64,000 bases of DNA from Bacteroidales bacterium UBA5281. GTDB lineage: Bacteria > Bacteroidota > Bacteroidia > Bacteroidales > Lentimicrobiaceae. Below are positions 55,331 through 63,525 of this stretch, in pieces. How positions within the stretch are numbered: the first letter of the stretch is position 1; each line of letters begins with the position of its first letter. The position numbers and the translations under genes were made by a program. The DNA lies in NCBI GenBank assembly GCA_002410555.1, contig DHSR01000065.1, positions 6,935 to 70,934 on the forward strand, in the 5' to 3' direction. Under the pieces are notes generated by a model, which ran no database searches, had not been told where the DNA came from, and saw nothing but the letters and a program-made list of their open reading frames with translations.

Positions 55331-56491
55331 TCATCTTACCATGAAACGGGCAACCGCAATTTGTTGGTTTCCGGAAAGTCTTGCAATATAAACCCCTCTG
55401 GATAAACCACTTATATTTACCTGAACATAAGGATTTTGACCTATAATTTGTTCCCGCTGAAGGATACGTCCGCGCAGATCAACAATCTGAAGGTTTGAAT
55501 AACTGGCCGAGAATGGAATTTCTAAAAACAAAATGCCATCTGATACCGGATTTGGATAAACTTTAATCTCATTGATTGTCGCCTGCTTAATTCCAATCGT
55601 TTCGTCCAGGGCAAAATTCTTCACAAAGTTCCAGATTTCGGCACTCGCATTAATATCGCGGTTGGTTATGCCAATTCCGGTTACCCCAATCGAACCCGGC
55701 CAGGTATGGCCGCCATTGATCACCTTGAGCAATTCCACGGCAACACCCTCGTTACAAGGCGACCAGGTTTGGCGCTGCACGGTGGAGCCTTCAGCCACCA
55801 CATCGGGAAGATTTTCTATGACCGGAGTGCCCGGACAATTATTAAAACTGTTCCAAAAATCCAGCACCTGCTCTACCGAAGTATTGCCAAACCCACCATT
55901 GTAACTTACAACAAAATCATTTGTTCCATGAATGTGCAGTACCGGCATTGGCCGCGAAGGAATGCATGCTGCAAGAGAAGCGACCGTCATGGTACCTGAA
56001 ACCGGTGCGATGGCTGCAATACGGTTGCCTGCCTCGCACGCCAGACGATAACTCATAAATCCCCCATTTGAGAATCCCGTAGAATAAACCCGGTTGAGGT
56101 CAATGTTGTATTGTGCATGCAGGGTATCTATCAATGCAGAAAGAAATCCCACATCATCGGCAGTAGATCCTCCTGAAAAGCCAACATTCCAGGCATTGGC
56201 AATCCCATCGGGATAAACCACGATAAAATTTCCTGTATCTGCAACCGCATTAAAACCACTAAATTCCATGATGCCTGCGCCTGTCTGGGTCAAGCCATGC
56301 AACGACAACAGCAAAGGAAAAGCTTGTGCCTGTGTATAACCCTGGGGTAAGTAAACAATATAGGTTCGGTCGACTCCGTCAAAATTAAAACTTGCATTAA
56401 TTTGCGAAAATACCGGGGTAGTGGCAATCAAAAACAACATCATCAGCCACAATTTCCGATAAAAAGCATTGAAAGTAAAATATATTCCCAT
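55331..56491 (-). CDS. Secreted PHB depolymerase/feruloyl-esterase-like hydrolase with T9SS tail
   Basis: Predicted alpha/beta-hydrolase of the LpqC/CE1-like family that cleaves an ester bond. From the ATG at 56491 the protein has ~386 residues: signal peptide (TTPVFSQ), hydrolase domain with YLPQGYTQAQAFPLLLSLHG, and the nucleophile in GFSNGGFMSYRLA. The Asp region is HIHGTNDFVVSYNG and the His is in NGGHTWPG. A T9SS C-terminal sorting domain closes the protein (KVYPNPVSDGILFLE, then LSRGVYIARLSG and VARFMVR). Substrate could be an acetylated or feruloylated polysaccharide or a polyester. Starts further upstream (56542) lie before a weaker n-region. Confidence 0.88.
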   Translation of the reverse strand: MGIYFTFNAFYRKLWLMMLFLIATTPVFSQINASFNFDGVDRTYIVYLPQGYTQAQAFPLLLSLHGLTQTGAGIMEFSGFNAVADTGNFIVVYPDGIANAWNVGFSGGSTADDVGFLSALIDTLHAQYNIDLNRVYSTGFSNGGFMSYRLACEAGNRIAAIAPVSGTMTVASLAACIPSRPMPVLHIHGTNDFVVSYNGGFGNTSVEQVLDFWNSFNNCPGTPVIENLPDVVAEGSTVQRQTWSPCNEGVAVELLKVINGGHTWPGSIGVTGIGITNRDINASAEIWNFVKNFALDETIGIKQATINEIKVYPNPVSDGILFLEIPFSASYSNLQIVDLRGRILQREQIIGQNPYVQVNISGLSRGVYIARLSGNQQIAVARFMVR

Positions 56492-56800
56492 GTAAAATAG
56501 ATTAAATGAATTTGGTCTTATTTGAACAAATTTAAAGGCCAAAAGTTAAATATGTTAATGACTTTAATATAGGTTTTCCATATTGTCCGATGAAAATCTG
56601 ACAAAGCATGAGTTTGTCAATTCAATTTCTACACCATATAACATTCTGACTTACAGGAAATTGATTTCAGGTTTAATATTTATGCAGGAAGGCAACGGGT
56701 TGTAATCATGCTTTGTCCCGTATCTTATGTACAGACAATCAGACAATTTGATTGAAGCAAAGAACTTCAAGAATTTCACCGGACTACAATATTATCATTT

Positions 56801-57898
56801 ATGAATCGGGCAAAAACAGGATTAATCGTTCTTTTGGTCTTTTTCAGCATACTGTCATATAAGGGCGTTTCTCAGCTCGAACCAGGGTTCAGTAAGATTG
56901 AATATCGGGAAATGCTAAAGATGGCAGCCAGTGTTGCGGACACTCCATGGGTAATTCAACGTTTTATCCCTGAGCATTTTAAACTGGCATACCGGTCGCC
57001 CGTATCAGGGCTGGAAAACCGTTGGGATTTGTGGATACATAAAAGCCAGGCGATTGCTGCCATCAGCATACGGGGCACTACGGGAAGTTCAGTGAGTTGG
57101 CTGGAAAATTTTTATGCAGCCATGGTACCCGCAAACGGCAGTTTGCGGCTTACCAAAACCCAATCCTTTGAATACCAGCTTGCAATCAATTCCAGAGCCG
57201 CAGTTCACGTTGGCTGGCTGATGGGGCTGGGCTATATGGCCGAAGGCATCCAAAGAAAAATTGATTCCTGCTATGCTTTGGGTTTTCATGATTTTTACCT
57301 GACCGGACACAGTCAGGGTGGAGGTATTTCCTATCTGCTCACCGCATATCTGCGTATGTTGCAAAAAAATGGCCAACTTCCCGAAGACATCAGATTTAAG
57401 ACATACAGCAGCGCTGCACCCAAACCGGGAAACCTTTATTTTGCCTATGATTATGAATTACTTACTGCGGGAGGATGGGCCTTTAACGTGGTAAATACTG
57501 CAGACTGGGTTCCTGAGACACCACTTTCCGTTCAAACGATTAAGGATTTTAACAAAGTCAATCCTTTTGTTAATGCCAAAAATACCATAAAGAAACAGCC
57601 TTTTCCGAAAAGGATAATGATGAGCTATGCTTATGGAAAGTTAAACAGGCCAACCAAAAGTGCTGTAAGGAATTACCGTAAGTTCCTGGGCGGCACTGCG
57701 GGTAAGCTGGTGACAAAATCACTTAATGAATTTCAACCGCCGGATTATTTGAATGAAAATAATTATGTGAGAACCGGTCCAACCATCATATTGTATGCTG
57801 ATGATCACTATTACGATATGTATCCGGACAATCCTGATAAGGTTTTTATGCATCACATGGCTGGACCTTATCTTTACTTATTGGAAAAACTCCCTTAA
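56801..57898 (+). CDS. Exported class 3 lipase-like hydrolase
   Basis: The 365-residue protein has a signal peptide (to about residue 25, GVSQ) and an alpha/beta-hydrolase fold of the fungal/class 3 lipase type. The nucleophile is S171 in DFYLTGHSQGGGISYLL, and AAISIRGTTGSSVSW supplies the oxyanion strand. NTADWVPETPLS probably carries the Asp and FMHHMAGPYLYLLEKL the His near the C-terminus. It should act on lipid or other ester substrates outside the cytoplasm. It is not in an obvious operon. Confidence 0.85.
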   Translation: MNRAKTGLIVLLVFFSILSYKGVSQLEPGFSKIEYREMLKMAASVADTPWVIQRFIPEHFKLAYRSPVSGLENRWDLWIHKSQAIAAISIRGTTGSSVSWLENFYAAMVPANGSLRLTKTQSFEYQLAINSRAAVHVGWLMGLGYMAEGIQRKIDSCYALGFHDFYLTGHSQGGGISYLLTAYLRMLQKNGQLPEDIRFKTYSSAAPKPGNLYFAYDYELLTAGGWAFNVVNTADWVPETPLSVQTIKDFNKVNPFVNAKNTIKKQPFPKRIMMSYAYGKLNRPTKSAVRNYRKFLGGTAGKLVTKSLNEFQPPDYLNENNYVRTGPTIILYADDHYYDMYPDNPDKVFMHHMAGPYLYLLEKLP

Positions 57899-57961
57899 AA
57901 TTATACCACGCAAATCTTTTTTTTGTAATTCAGGCAAAACAGGAGCCAATCAAAAAAACAA

Positions 57962-57991
57962 AACCCCTTACAGCTTCATCTGCAAGGGGTT
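57962..57991 (-). terminator. Terminator of the tRNA-Leu pair
   Basis: AACCCCTT (57962-57969) pairs with AAGGGGTT (57984-57991), with an inner CAG/CTG pair. On the minus strand the hairpin is followed by TTTTGTTTTTTT, so it terminates the tRNA transcript. Confidence 0.85.
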
Positions 57992-57996
57992 AACAG

Positions 57997-58080
57997 TGCC
58001 CGGAACAAGACTCGAACTTGCACATACGTAAGTATACTAGTCCCTGAAACTAGCGCGTCTACCAATTCCGCCATCCGGGC
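57997..58080 (-). tRNA. tRNA-Leu (anticodon CAG)
   Basis: Read on the minus strand, the acceptor stem GCCCGGA pairs with TCCGGGC, and the T-arm has GTTCGAGTC. The anticodon stem CTAGT/ACTAG encloses TTCAGGG, giving anticodon CAG. A long variable arm, as expected for tRNA-Leu, is present. The 3' CCA is not encoded. Confidence 0.93.
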
Positions 58081-58154
58081 ATTCCCGTTTATTTCAAAAA
58101 AAGACAGCCAGAATCACTAAATTCCAACTGTTACCCGACCGATGCCGGATTTTG

Positions 58155-58238
58155 TGCCCAGGACAAGACTCGAACTTGCACATCCTTAAGGACACCAGCC
58201 CCTCAAGCTGGCGTGTCTACCAATTTCACCACCTGGGC
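58155..58238 (-). tRNA. tRNA-Leu (anticodon GAG)
   Basis: On the minus strand the acceptor stem GCCCAGG pairs with CCTGGGC. The anticodon stem CCAGC/GCTGG encloses TTGAGGG, giving anticodon GAG. The variable arm is long and CCA is not encoded. It lies 74 bp upstream of the other tRNA-Leu on the same strand, and much of the two sequences is identical, so they probably arose by duplication. Confidence 0.93.
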
Positions 58239-58391
58239 AAATGGAGGCGCAAAGGTAAAAAATTTTTGAATAATGTAACACTGCAAATAATTTATTTTGG
58301 TTTTTTCCATAATCCAAAACAAATTACAGTTCAGAGAAGTTATTGTATAGATTATACTTGATTGTAAATCACGATTTTCCTGAATTATAGC

Positions 58392-58399
58392 TAAATTTG
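58392..58399 (+). promoter_or_regulatory. Candidate -7 element for the exchanger gene
   Basis: TAAATTTG matches TAnnTTTG exactly, 16 bp before the ATG at 58416. No well-spaced -33 TTG is visible. Confidence 0.4.
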
Positions 58400-58415
58400 C
58401 AAAAAAAAATAATTT

Positions 58416-59402
58416 ATGCTGTTGAGCATTATAATGTTGCTGGGTGGGTTTATTTTGCTTATCTTTGGGTCAAACTGGCTGGTAGACGGAGCTTCTGACT
58501 TAGCCCGCAGATTAAAAATTTCAGATATTGTAGTTGGTCTTACCATTGTTTCTATCGGCACCTCCTCTCCTGAATTGATCGTAAATTTAATTGCTTCCTT
58601 AAATGGGAATACAGATATTGCCATTGGCAATGTAGTTGGGAGCAATATTTTCAATGTGTTGATAATTTTGGGGGCAACCGCAATTGTAATGCCGGTATCC
58701 GTTAAAAGCAACACCACCTGGAAAGAAATACCTTTTAGCTTTATGGCTGCCATAGTTATTTTTTTTCTTGCCAATGATGAATTATTTAATGGTTACCCTG
58801 TTTCCGAAGTTTCGCGCACCGACGGTCTGATTTTACTTTCTTTTTTCGCCATCTTCATGGCCTACACCTATGCTCTGGCAAGGGGACATAACTATGTACC
58901 TGAAGTCAATTACAAGAAAACCACCATATTAAAATCCTCGCTCCTGATTCTGGCCGGGCTGGTAGGTCTATTCTTTGGAGGACGGTACCTGGTTTTGGGC
59001 GCCGTGGATATCGCCCTTTATATGGGCATGAGTGAATCTGTAGTCGGGCTGACCATTGTTGCAGCCGGCACATCATTGCCCGAACTTTTTACTTCAATTA
59101 TTGCTGCACTTAAGAAAAAAGCTGATATTGCTATTGGCAATGTAGTTGGTTCCAACATCTTTAATATATTTTTAATACTTGGTGTTAGTGCGACTGTTAA
59201 ACCTTTGCCTTTCAATCGTATAAACAATTTGGACATTTTGGTCATGATATTATCCAGTTTCCTGATGTTTGTTTTTGTATTTACCGGAAAAGGAAGAAAA
59301 ATCGGACGGGTGGAAGGTGGACTGTTTGTAGCTATGTACCTGGTATATATTGGCATACTCTTAACCGGCAATCATCATATTCTGGAGCATATGTTTCGTT
59401 GA
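58416..59402 (+). CDS. Calcium/sodium antiporter (CaCA family, YrbG-like)
   Basis: Inner-membrane cation exchanger. The 328-residue protein has about ten membrane segments and two inverted alpha-repeats. The first reads VVGLTIVSIGTSSPEL then GNVVGSNIFNVLIILG, the second VVGLTIVAAGTSLPEL then GNVVGSNIFNIFLILG. The acidic residue of each GTSxPE motif is the ion ligand. Length matches bacterial CaCA exchangers. It stands alone on the plus strand after the tRNA pair. Confidence 0.94.
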   Translation: MLLSIIMLLGGFILLIFGSNWLVDGASDLARRLKISDIVVGLTIVSIGTSSPELIVNLIASLNGNTDIAIGNVVGSNIFNVLIILGATAIVMPVSVKSNTTWKEIPFSFMAAIVIFFLANDELFNGYPVSEVSRTDGLILLSFFAIFMAYTYALARGHNYVPEVNYKKTTILKSSLLILAGLVGLFFGGRYLVLGAVDIALYMGMSESVVGLTIVAAGTSLPELFTSIIAALKKKADIAIGNVVGSNIFNIFLILGVSATVKPLPFNRINNLDILVMILSSFLMFVFVFTGKGRKIGRVEGGLFVAMYLVYIGILLTGNHHILEHMFR

Positions 59403-59495
59403 TTTATAAAAACTGATTGCGTCATCAAATGGAGCATTTATTGCTTTTGTTTATAAAGTTAGGCCAGAGTATGGGCATTTATAAAAGGATTTGCC

Positions 59496-59503
59496 TATTT
59501 TTG
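59496..59503 (+). promoter_or_regulatory. Candidate -7 element for the DUF4301 gene
   Basis: TATTTTTG matches TAnnTTTG, 59 bp before the ATG at 59563. No clear -33 partner is visible. Confidence 0.4.
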
Positions 59504-59562
59504 TAGCAAGTGTTTGCAGATGTGACGCTGAAATTGCTCTTTTTTTAACTTAAAACGCGTAT

Positions 59563-61107
59563 ATGTTTACCAACGAAGACCTTCGACAGTTCCAAACCAA
59601 AGGAATTGATATAAAAGTAATAGAAAAACAAATTGAAAATTTTAAGGCCGGCTTTCCATACATTCAATTGGCATCTCCTGCTGTAACAGGCAATGGCATA
59701 AAATCGTTCAACGACAGTGAGGTGGAAAAGTTGCAGGCTTTTTACGATAAGCATGCAGAGGATTACGAAATCCTCAAATTTGTACCTGCCTCCGGTGCCG
59801 CCAGTCGTATGTTTAAAGACCTGTTCGAATTCCGTGAAAACAACACTGGCAAAGCAGATACAAAAAATGAAGAAGAAAAACTTCCCAAAGCCATCAGTCA
59901 GTTTTTTAATAATATTCAAAAATTTGCGTTCTACAACGATTTAAAAGCAGTTATGGAGCAGAATGATCTTTCCATTAAAACCCTGCTTTCAGCAAAAGAC
60001 TATAACACCATTATTGATTACCTGCTGACTGAAAAAGGCCTGGGCTACGCTTCACTTCCCAAAGCCTTGCTTAAGTTCCATAGTTATGGTAAAGATGCCC
60101 GTATGGCTATGGAAGAGCACCTGGTTGAAGGCGCCAACTACTGTCAGAACAGCGAAGGCCGCGTGGGCATTCACTTTACCGTTTCGCCAGAACATGCCGA
60201 CCGTTTTATTGATGAAATCAACCTCATCAAAGATAAGTATGAGAAAATGTTTGATGTGGTGTATGAACTTACCTTCTCCATGCAGAAATCATCTACCGAT
60301 ACCATAGCGGTTGACATCAACAATAAACCTTTCCGCAATGCAGATGAAAGCATAGTTTTCAGACCGGGCGGACATGGAGCACTTATTGAAAACCTGAATG
60401 ACCGCGAGGGGGAACTTATCTTTATTAAAAACATTGACAATATTGTACCCGACAGTCTCAAGGAAGAAACTTACCGGTTTAAACGTGTCATAGGCGGATA
60501 CCTGCTCGACCTGCAGCAACGTGTTGCTGATGCCATGGAAAAGCTGGAAGATGGTAATCCCACGGACAACGAAATAAAAAAAATCACAACGCTGGCCAAA
60601 GACAAACTTTCCATTGTACCCCCGGCTGATTTTGATCAATGGGGCCGGATGGAGAAAATCGATTTCCTTTTCACCAAACTCAATCGACCGCTCCGGGTGT
60701 GCGGCATGGTTAAAAATGAAGGGGAACCCGGTGGTGGGCCTTTCTGGGTAAAAGATTCAGAAGGTCAGTTATCCCTGCAAATTGTGGAATCCTCACAGGT
60801 TAATCCCGAGGATCCTCAGCAACGGGAAATCCTCTCGAAATCAACGCATTTCAATCCGGTTGATCTGGTATGTTATGTACGGGATTATAATGGCGAACTT
60901 TTCGACCTGCGTGAATATGTTGACCCTATGACCGGTTTTATTTCCATTAAATCCAAAGACGGTCGGGAACTGAAGGCACAGGAACTCCCCGGATTGTGGA
61001 ATGGAGCCATGGCCGATTGGATTACGGTATTTGTTGAAGTGCCCATTGCGACCTTTAATCCGGTGAAAACCATCAATGATTTGCTCAGAAAAGAACATCA
61101 GGCCTGA
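59563..61107 (+). CDS. DUF4301 domain protein
   Basis: The 514-residue cytoplasmic protein matches the DUF4301 family known mainly from Bacteroidota. Characteristic segments are LKFVPASGAASRMFKDLFEF near residue 85 (a nucleotide-transferase-like loop), KALLKFHSYGKDARMAMEEHLVEGA, VFRPGGHGALIENLND and RVCGMVKNEGEPGGGPFWV. The glycine-rich SGAASRM loop and the PGGHGALI segment recall sugar-nucleotidyltransferase folds, but no activity has been established as far as I know. A DUF1858 gene starts 3 bp after its stop, so the two form an operon. Confidence 0.88.
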   Translation: MFTNEDLRQFQTKGIDIKVIEKQIENFKAGFPYIQLASPAVTGNGIKSFNDSEVEKLQAFYDKHAEDYEILKFVPASGAASRMFKDLFEFRENNTGKADTKNEEEKLPKAISQFFNNIQKFAFYNDLKAVMEQNDLSIKTLLSAKDYNTIIDYLLTEKGLGYASLPKALLKFHSYGKDARMAMEEHLVEGANYCQNSEGRVGIHFTVSPEHADRFIDEINLIKDKYEKMFDVVYELTFSMQKSSTDTIAVDINNKPFRNADESIVFRPGGHGALIENLNDREGELIFIKNIDNIVPDSLKEETYRFKRVIGGYLLDLQQRVADAMEKLEDGNPTDNEIKKITTLAKDKLSIVPPADFDQWGRMEKIDFLFTKLNRPLRVCGMVKNEGEPGGGPFWVKDSEGQLSLQIVESSQVNPEDPQQREILSKSTHFNPVDLVCYVRDYNGELFDLREYVDPMTGFISIKSKDGRELKAQELPGLWNGAMADWITVFVEVPIATFNPVKTINDLLRKEHQA

Positions 61108-61110
61108 GCC

Positions 61111-61326
61111 ATGAAAAAGCCCGAAATAACCCCCGGCATCACCATTGAAGAGCTTATCGACCACTTCCCTGAAGCCAATGCTTTTCTGATAAAGCGCGGA
61201 CTACCCTGTATTATCTGTGGGGAGCCGGTTTGGGGTACTTTAGCCGAACTTGCCCGTGATAAAAAGTTTACCGAAGATGAAATCGCGCAACTTACCGCAG
61301 ATTTAAAAGCCCACCTTTCGGTTTAA
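61111..61326 (+). CDS. DUF1858 domain protein
   Basis: The 71-residue protein is a single DUF1858 domain: ITPGITIEELIDHFPEANAFLIKRGLPCIICGEP, where the CIIC cysteine pair is typical of the family and may bind a metal or cluster. It starts 3 bp after the DUF4301 gene. Its stop codon lies exactly at the junction where the decayed pdxH copy begins, so its original 3' end may have been altered by that duplication. Confidence 0.85.
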   Translation: MKKPEITPGITIEELIDHFPEANAFLIKRGLPCIICGEPVWGTLAELARDKKFTEDEIAQLTADLKAHLSV

Positions 61327-61449
61327 GGCGCCAACCGTTCTTTCATCCAGTTTCTGTCCTTCTTTCGGCAACACCGGATATGGTCGTGCAATCGGCCCGG
61401 ACGGCCCTGCCAGAATTAAATTTCTTCTATTATGATGGCATGACCGCCC
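61323..61449 (-). pseudogene. Decayed copy of the pdxH 3' end
   Basis: About 128 bp match 61637-61764, the 3' end of pdxH, in the same orientation with roughly 16 mismatches and no gaps. On the minus strand it still reads as the last ~42 codons of PdxH (EEI, then FWQGRPGRLHDHIR, then WMKERLAP and a TAA), but a Glu codon has become TAA just before FWQG. The homology stops at GGCGGTCAT on the upstream side. It has no start and cannot make a protein. The remaining spacer 61450-61636 holds G-rich GGGAGG/GGGCTGGGGAGGG stretches and no gene. Confidence 0.88.
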
Positions 61450-61637
61450 GTTATTTTACCTCTAATTTCTCCTAAAAAAAGGGGGAGAACCTGAGCGGTT
61501 AAACTAATAGGAGCAGCATCCACTCCCTCCCTATTCACAGGAAGGGCTGGGGAGGGTTAAAAGTACAAAATCTGTTTACTTCCTTTACATTGGGAGGCTG
61601 GGAAGGGCATAAGTAGTGCCTGCTTAAAAACTTAACT

Positions 61638-62276
61638 TTAAGGCGCTAACCGTTCTTTCATCCAGCTTCCGTCCTTCTGTTGGCGAAACCGGATACGATC
61701 ATGCAGTCGGCCAGGGCGGCCCTGCCAGAATTCAATTTCTTCTATTGTGATGGCATAACCGCCCCAGTGCTTCGGGCGTTGAATGGGGTAGTCGGCTCCC
61801 CTGTTCATTATTTCATTGAAATCATTTTCCATCACTTCCCGATTTTCAATCGGCTGACTTTGCGGTGAAATTATCGCGCCAATCCTGCTTTCGCGGGGAC
61901 GGCTGTTGAAGTAAGCATCTGATTCGCTCTCCGGAATTTTGGAAACAATTCCATTGATCCTTACCTGCCGCTCCAGCTCATGCCAAAAAAACAGGGCAGC
62001 CACCTTTGGGTTTAACTCCATTTGCCTGCCCTTGGCACTGTGATAATTGGTAAAGAAGACCAATGCATTGTCTTTCAATTCTTTTAGCAGCACTACCCTC
62101 GAAACTGGCCGGCCATCCTTATCAACGGTGGAAAGCACCATGGCCGTTGGTTCGCTTACCAGGGAGGTGATGGCCTGTTGCAGCCATTGTCCAAAAAATT
62201 CAAAAGGATCGTTTCCTACACTTTGCTCATTAAGTGCACCTTTGGCATAGTTCAAACGAATATCAGAAAGATTCAT
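61638..62276 (-). CDS. pdxH: Pyridoxamine 5'-phosphate oxidase
   Basis: FMN enzyme that oxidises pyridoxamine or pyridoxine 5'-phosphate to pyridoxal 5'-phosphate, the final step of vitamin B6 salvage. The ATG at 62276 (MNLSDIRLNYAKGAL) gives a 212-residue protein, the normal family length. An upstream in-frame start at 62318 adds 14 unlikely residues. Motifs are PTAMVLSTVDKDGRPVSRVVLLK, VFFTNYHSAKGRQ (FMN binding), FFWHELERQVRI and the C-terminal EFWQGRPGRLHDRIRF with RLAP end. A broken copy of its tail lies 188 bp beyond its stop. Confidence 0.96.
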   Translation of the reverse strand: MNLSDIRLNYAKGALNEQSVGNDPFEFFGQWLQQAITSLVSEPTAMVLSTVDKDGRPVSRVVLLKELKDNALVFFTNYHSAKGRQMELNPKVAALFFWHELERQVRINGIVSKIPESESDAYFNSRPRESRIGAIISPQSQPIENREVMENDFNEIMNRGADYPIQRPKHWGGYAITIEEIEFWQGRPGRLHDRIRFRQQKDGSWMKERLAP

Positions 62277-62437
62277 GGTATTTTTTTGATGAAACAAGTG
62301 CTGCCGGATTCTGTTCAATGCATGGATAAAAGGAACTTTAAATCAGAACACTGACTTATCTTCCATCTTCCACACTTCACCTGACTGATTCTTTATTCCG
62401 GCAATACGATTAAAAACGGATGATTAAAATTAAAAAA

Positions 62438-63499
62438 CTACTTTGCTCTTAAATATTGCAGCGGCCATTGCACATCACTTCCAAGGATTCTGGCTGCATG
62501 CAACGGAAAATGAGGATCATCCAGTGAAGCCCTGCCAATCAGAATCAGATCAGCCTTTTCAGAAGAGAGAATTTCTTCAGCCTGTTGAGCGGTTGTAATC
62601 AAACCCACGGCAGCCGTTGGTATGCCGGCCTGATGTTTAATCTGATGGGCGAAAGCCACCTGATAGCCGGGTTCAAAAGGGATGACTGCATCAGGCACCA
62701 GTCCTCCCGAAGAGCAGTCAATCATATCAACACCTCTGGTTTTAAGGATGGCAGAGAGTTTAACGGATTCCTCAGGATTCCAGCCACCTTCCATCCAATC
62801 GGTAGCCGATATACGCACCAATAGCGGCAGGTTTTCAGGCCACACCCCACGCACTGCCTCAAGCACCTGGAGCAACAGCCGGACGCGGTTTTCGAATCTG
62901 CCACCGTAATCATCGGTACGGTTATTTGAAAGTGGTGAAAGAAATTGATGAAGGAGGTAACCGTGAGCGGCATGGATTTCCACAACTTCATAACCAGCTT
63001 CAAGCGCACGGCTGGTAGCTGCTCTGAAATCATCTATCACTTTTTGAATACCGGCAGCGTCAAGTGCCCTGGGTGAAGTTTCATCCGGTTTAAAAGATAT
63101 TGCTGAGGGAGCTACCGTTTGCCAGCCTCCCTTTTCAGTCGGGAGTTTACCTCCTCCCTTCCATGAAACCGCACAGCCGGCCTTCCGGCCTGCATGGGCC
63201 AGTTGAATTCCCGGCGTGGCTCCATGCAATTTTATAAATTCAACAACAGGTTTAAGTGCCTCCATCTGGATTTCGTCGTATAATCCCAGATCAGCAGGGG
63301 AAATACGTCCCTCAGGCGAAACTGAAGTGGCTTCCTGCATGATAAGTCCGGCTCCGCCTACTGCCCGGCTGCCAAGATGAACCAGATGCCAGTGATTGGC
63401 AACTCCATCCAATGCAGAATACTGGCACATAGGTGATATACCTATGCGGTTGCGCAAGGTAACGCTACGCAAACTTAAGGGCTCAAAAAGTAATGACAT
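62438..63499 (-). CDS. NADH:flavin oxidoreductase, Old Yellow Enzyme family (YqjM-like)
   Basis: FMN-dependent ene-reductase acting on activated alkenes. The 353-residue protein has RIGISPMCQYSA (Cys25 is the redox-tuning Cys of the YqjM subgroup), GIQLAHAGRKAG and VEIHAAHGYLLHQFLSPLSNNRTDDYGG (His-Ala-Ala-His substrate residues). The FMN-phosphate region is DLILIGRASLDDPHFPLHAAR. Length and motifs match the thermophilic-like OYE class. The 3' end of a group II intron lies about 27 bp upstream of its ATG on the same strand, so its native promoter may have been displaced. Confidence 0.94.
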   Translation of the reverse strand: MSLLFEPLSLRSVTLRNRIGISPMCQYSALDGVANHWHLVHLGSRAVGGAGLIMQEATSVSPEGRISPADLGLYDEIQMEALKPVVEFIKLHGATPGIQLAHAGRKAGCAVSWKGGGKLPTEKGGWQTVAPSAISFKPDETSPRALDAAGIQKVIDDFRAATSRALEAGYEVVEIHAAHGYLLHQFLSPLSNNRTDDYGGRFENRVRLLLQVLEAVRGVWPENLPLLVRISATDWMEGGWNPEESVKLSAILKTRGVDMIDCSSGGLVPDAVIPFEPGYQVAFAHQIKHQAGIPTAAVGLITTAQQAEEILSSEKADLILIGRASLDDPHFPLHAARILGSDVQWPLQYLRAK

Positions 63500-63525
63500 G
63501 ATACAGCTTCATTATATTTGTAATG

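Noticed and set aside
58152..58361. 69-codon plus-strand open frame over the second tRNA-Leu
   Set aside because: It is antisense to a well-folded tRNA gene and has no other support.
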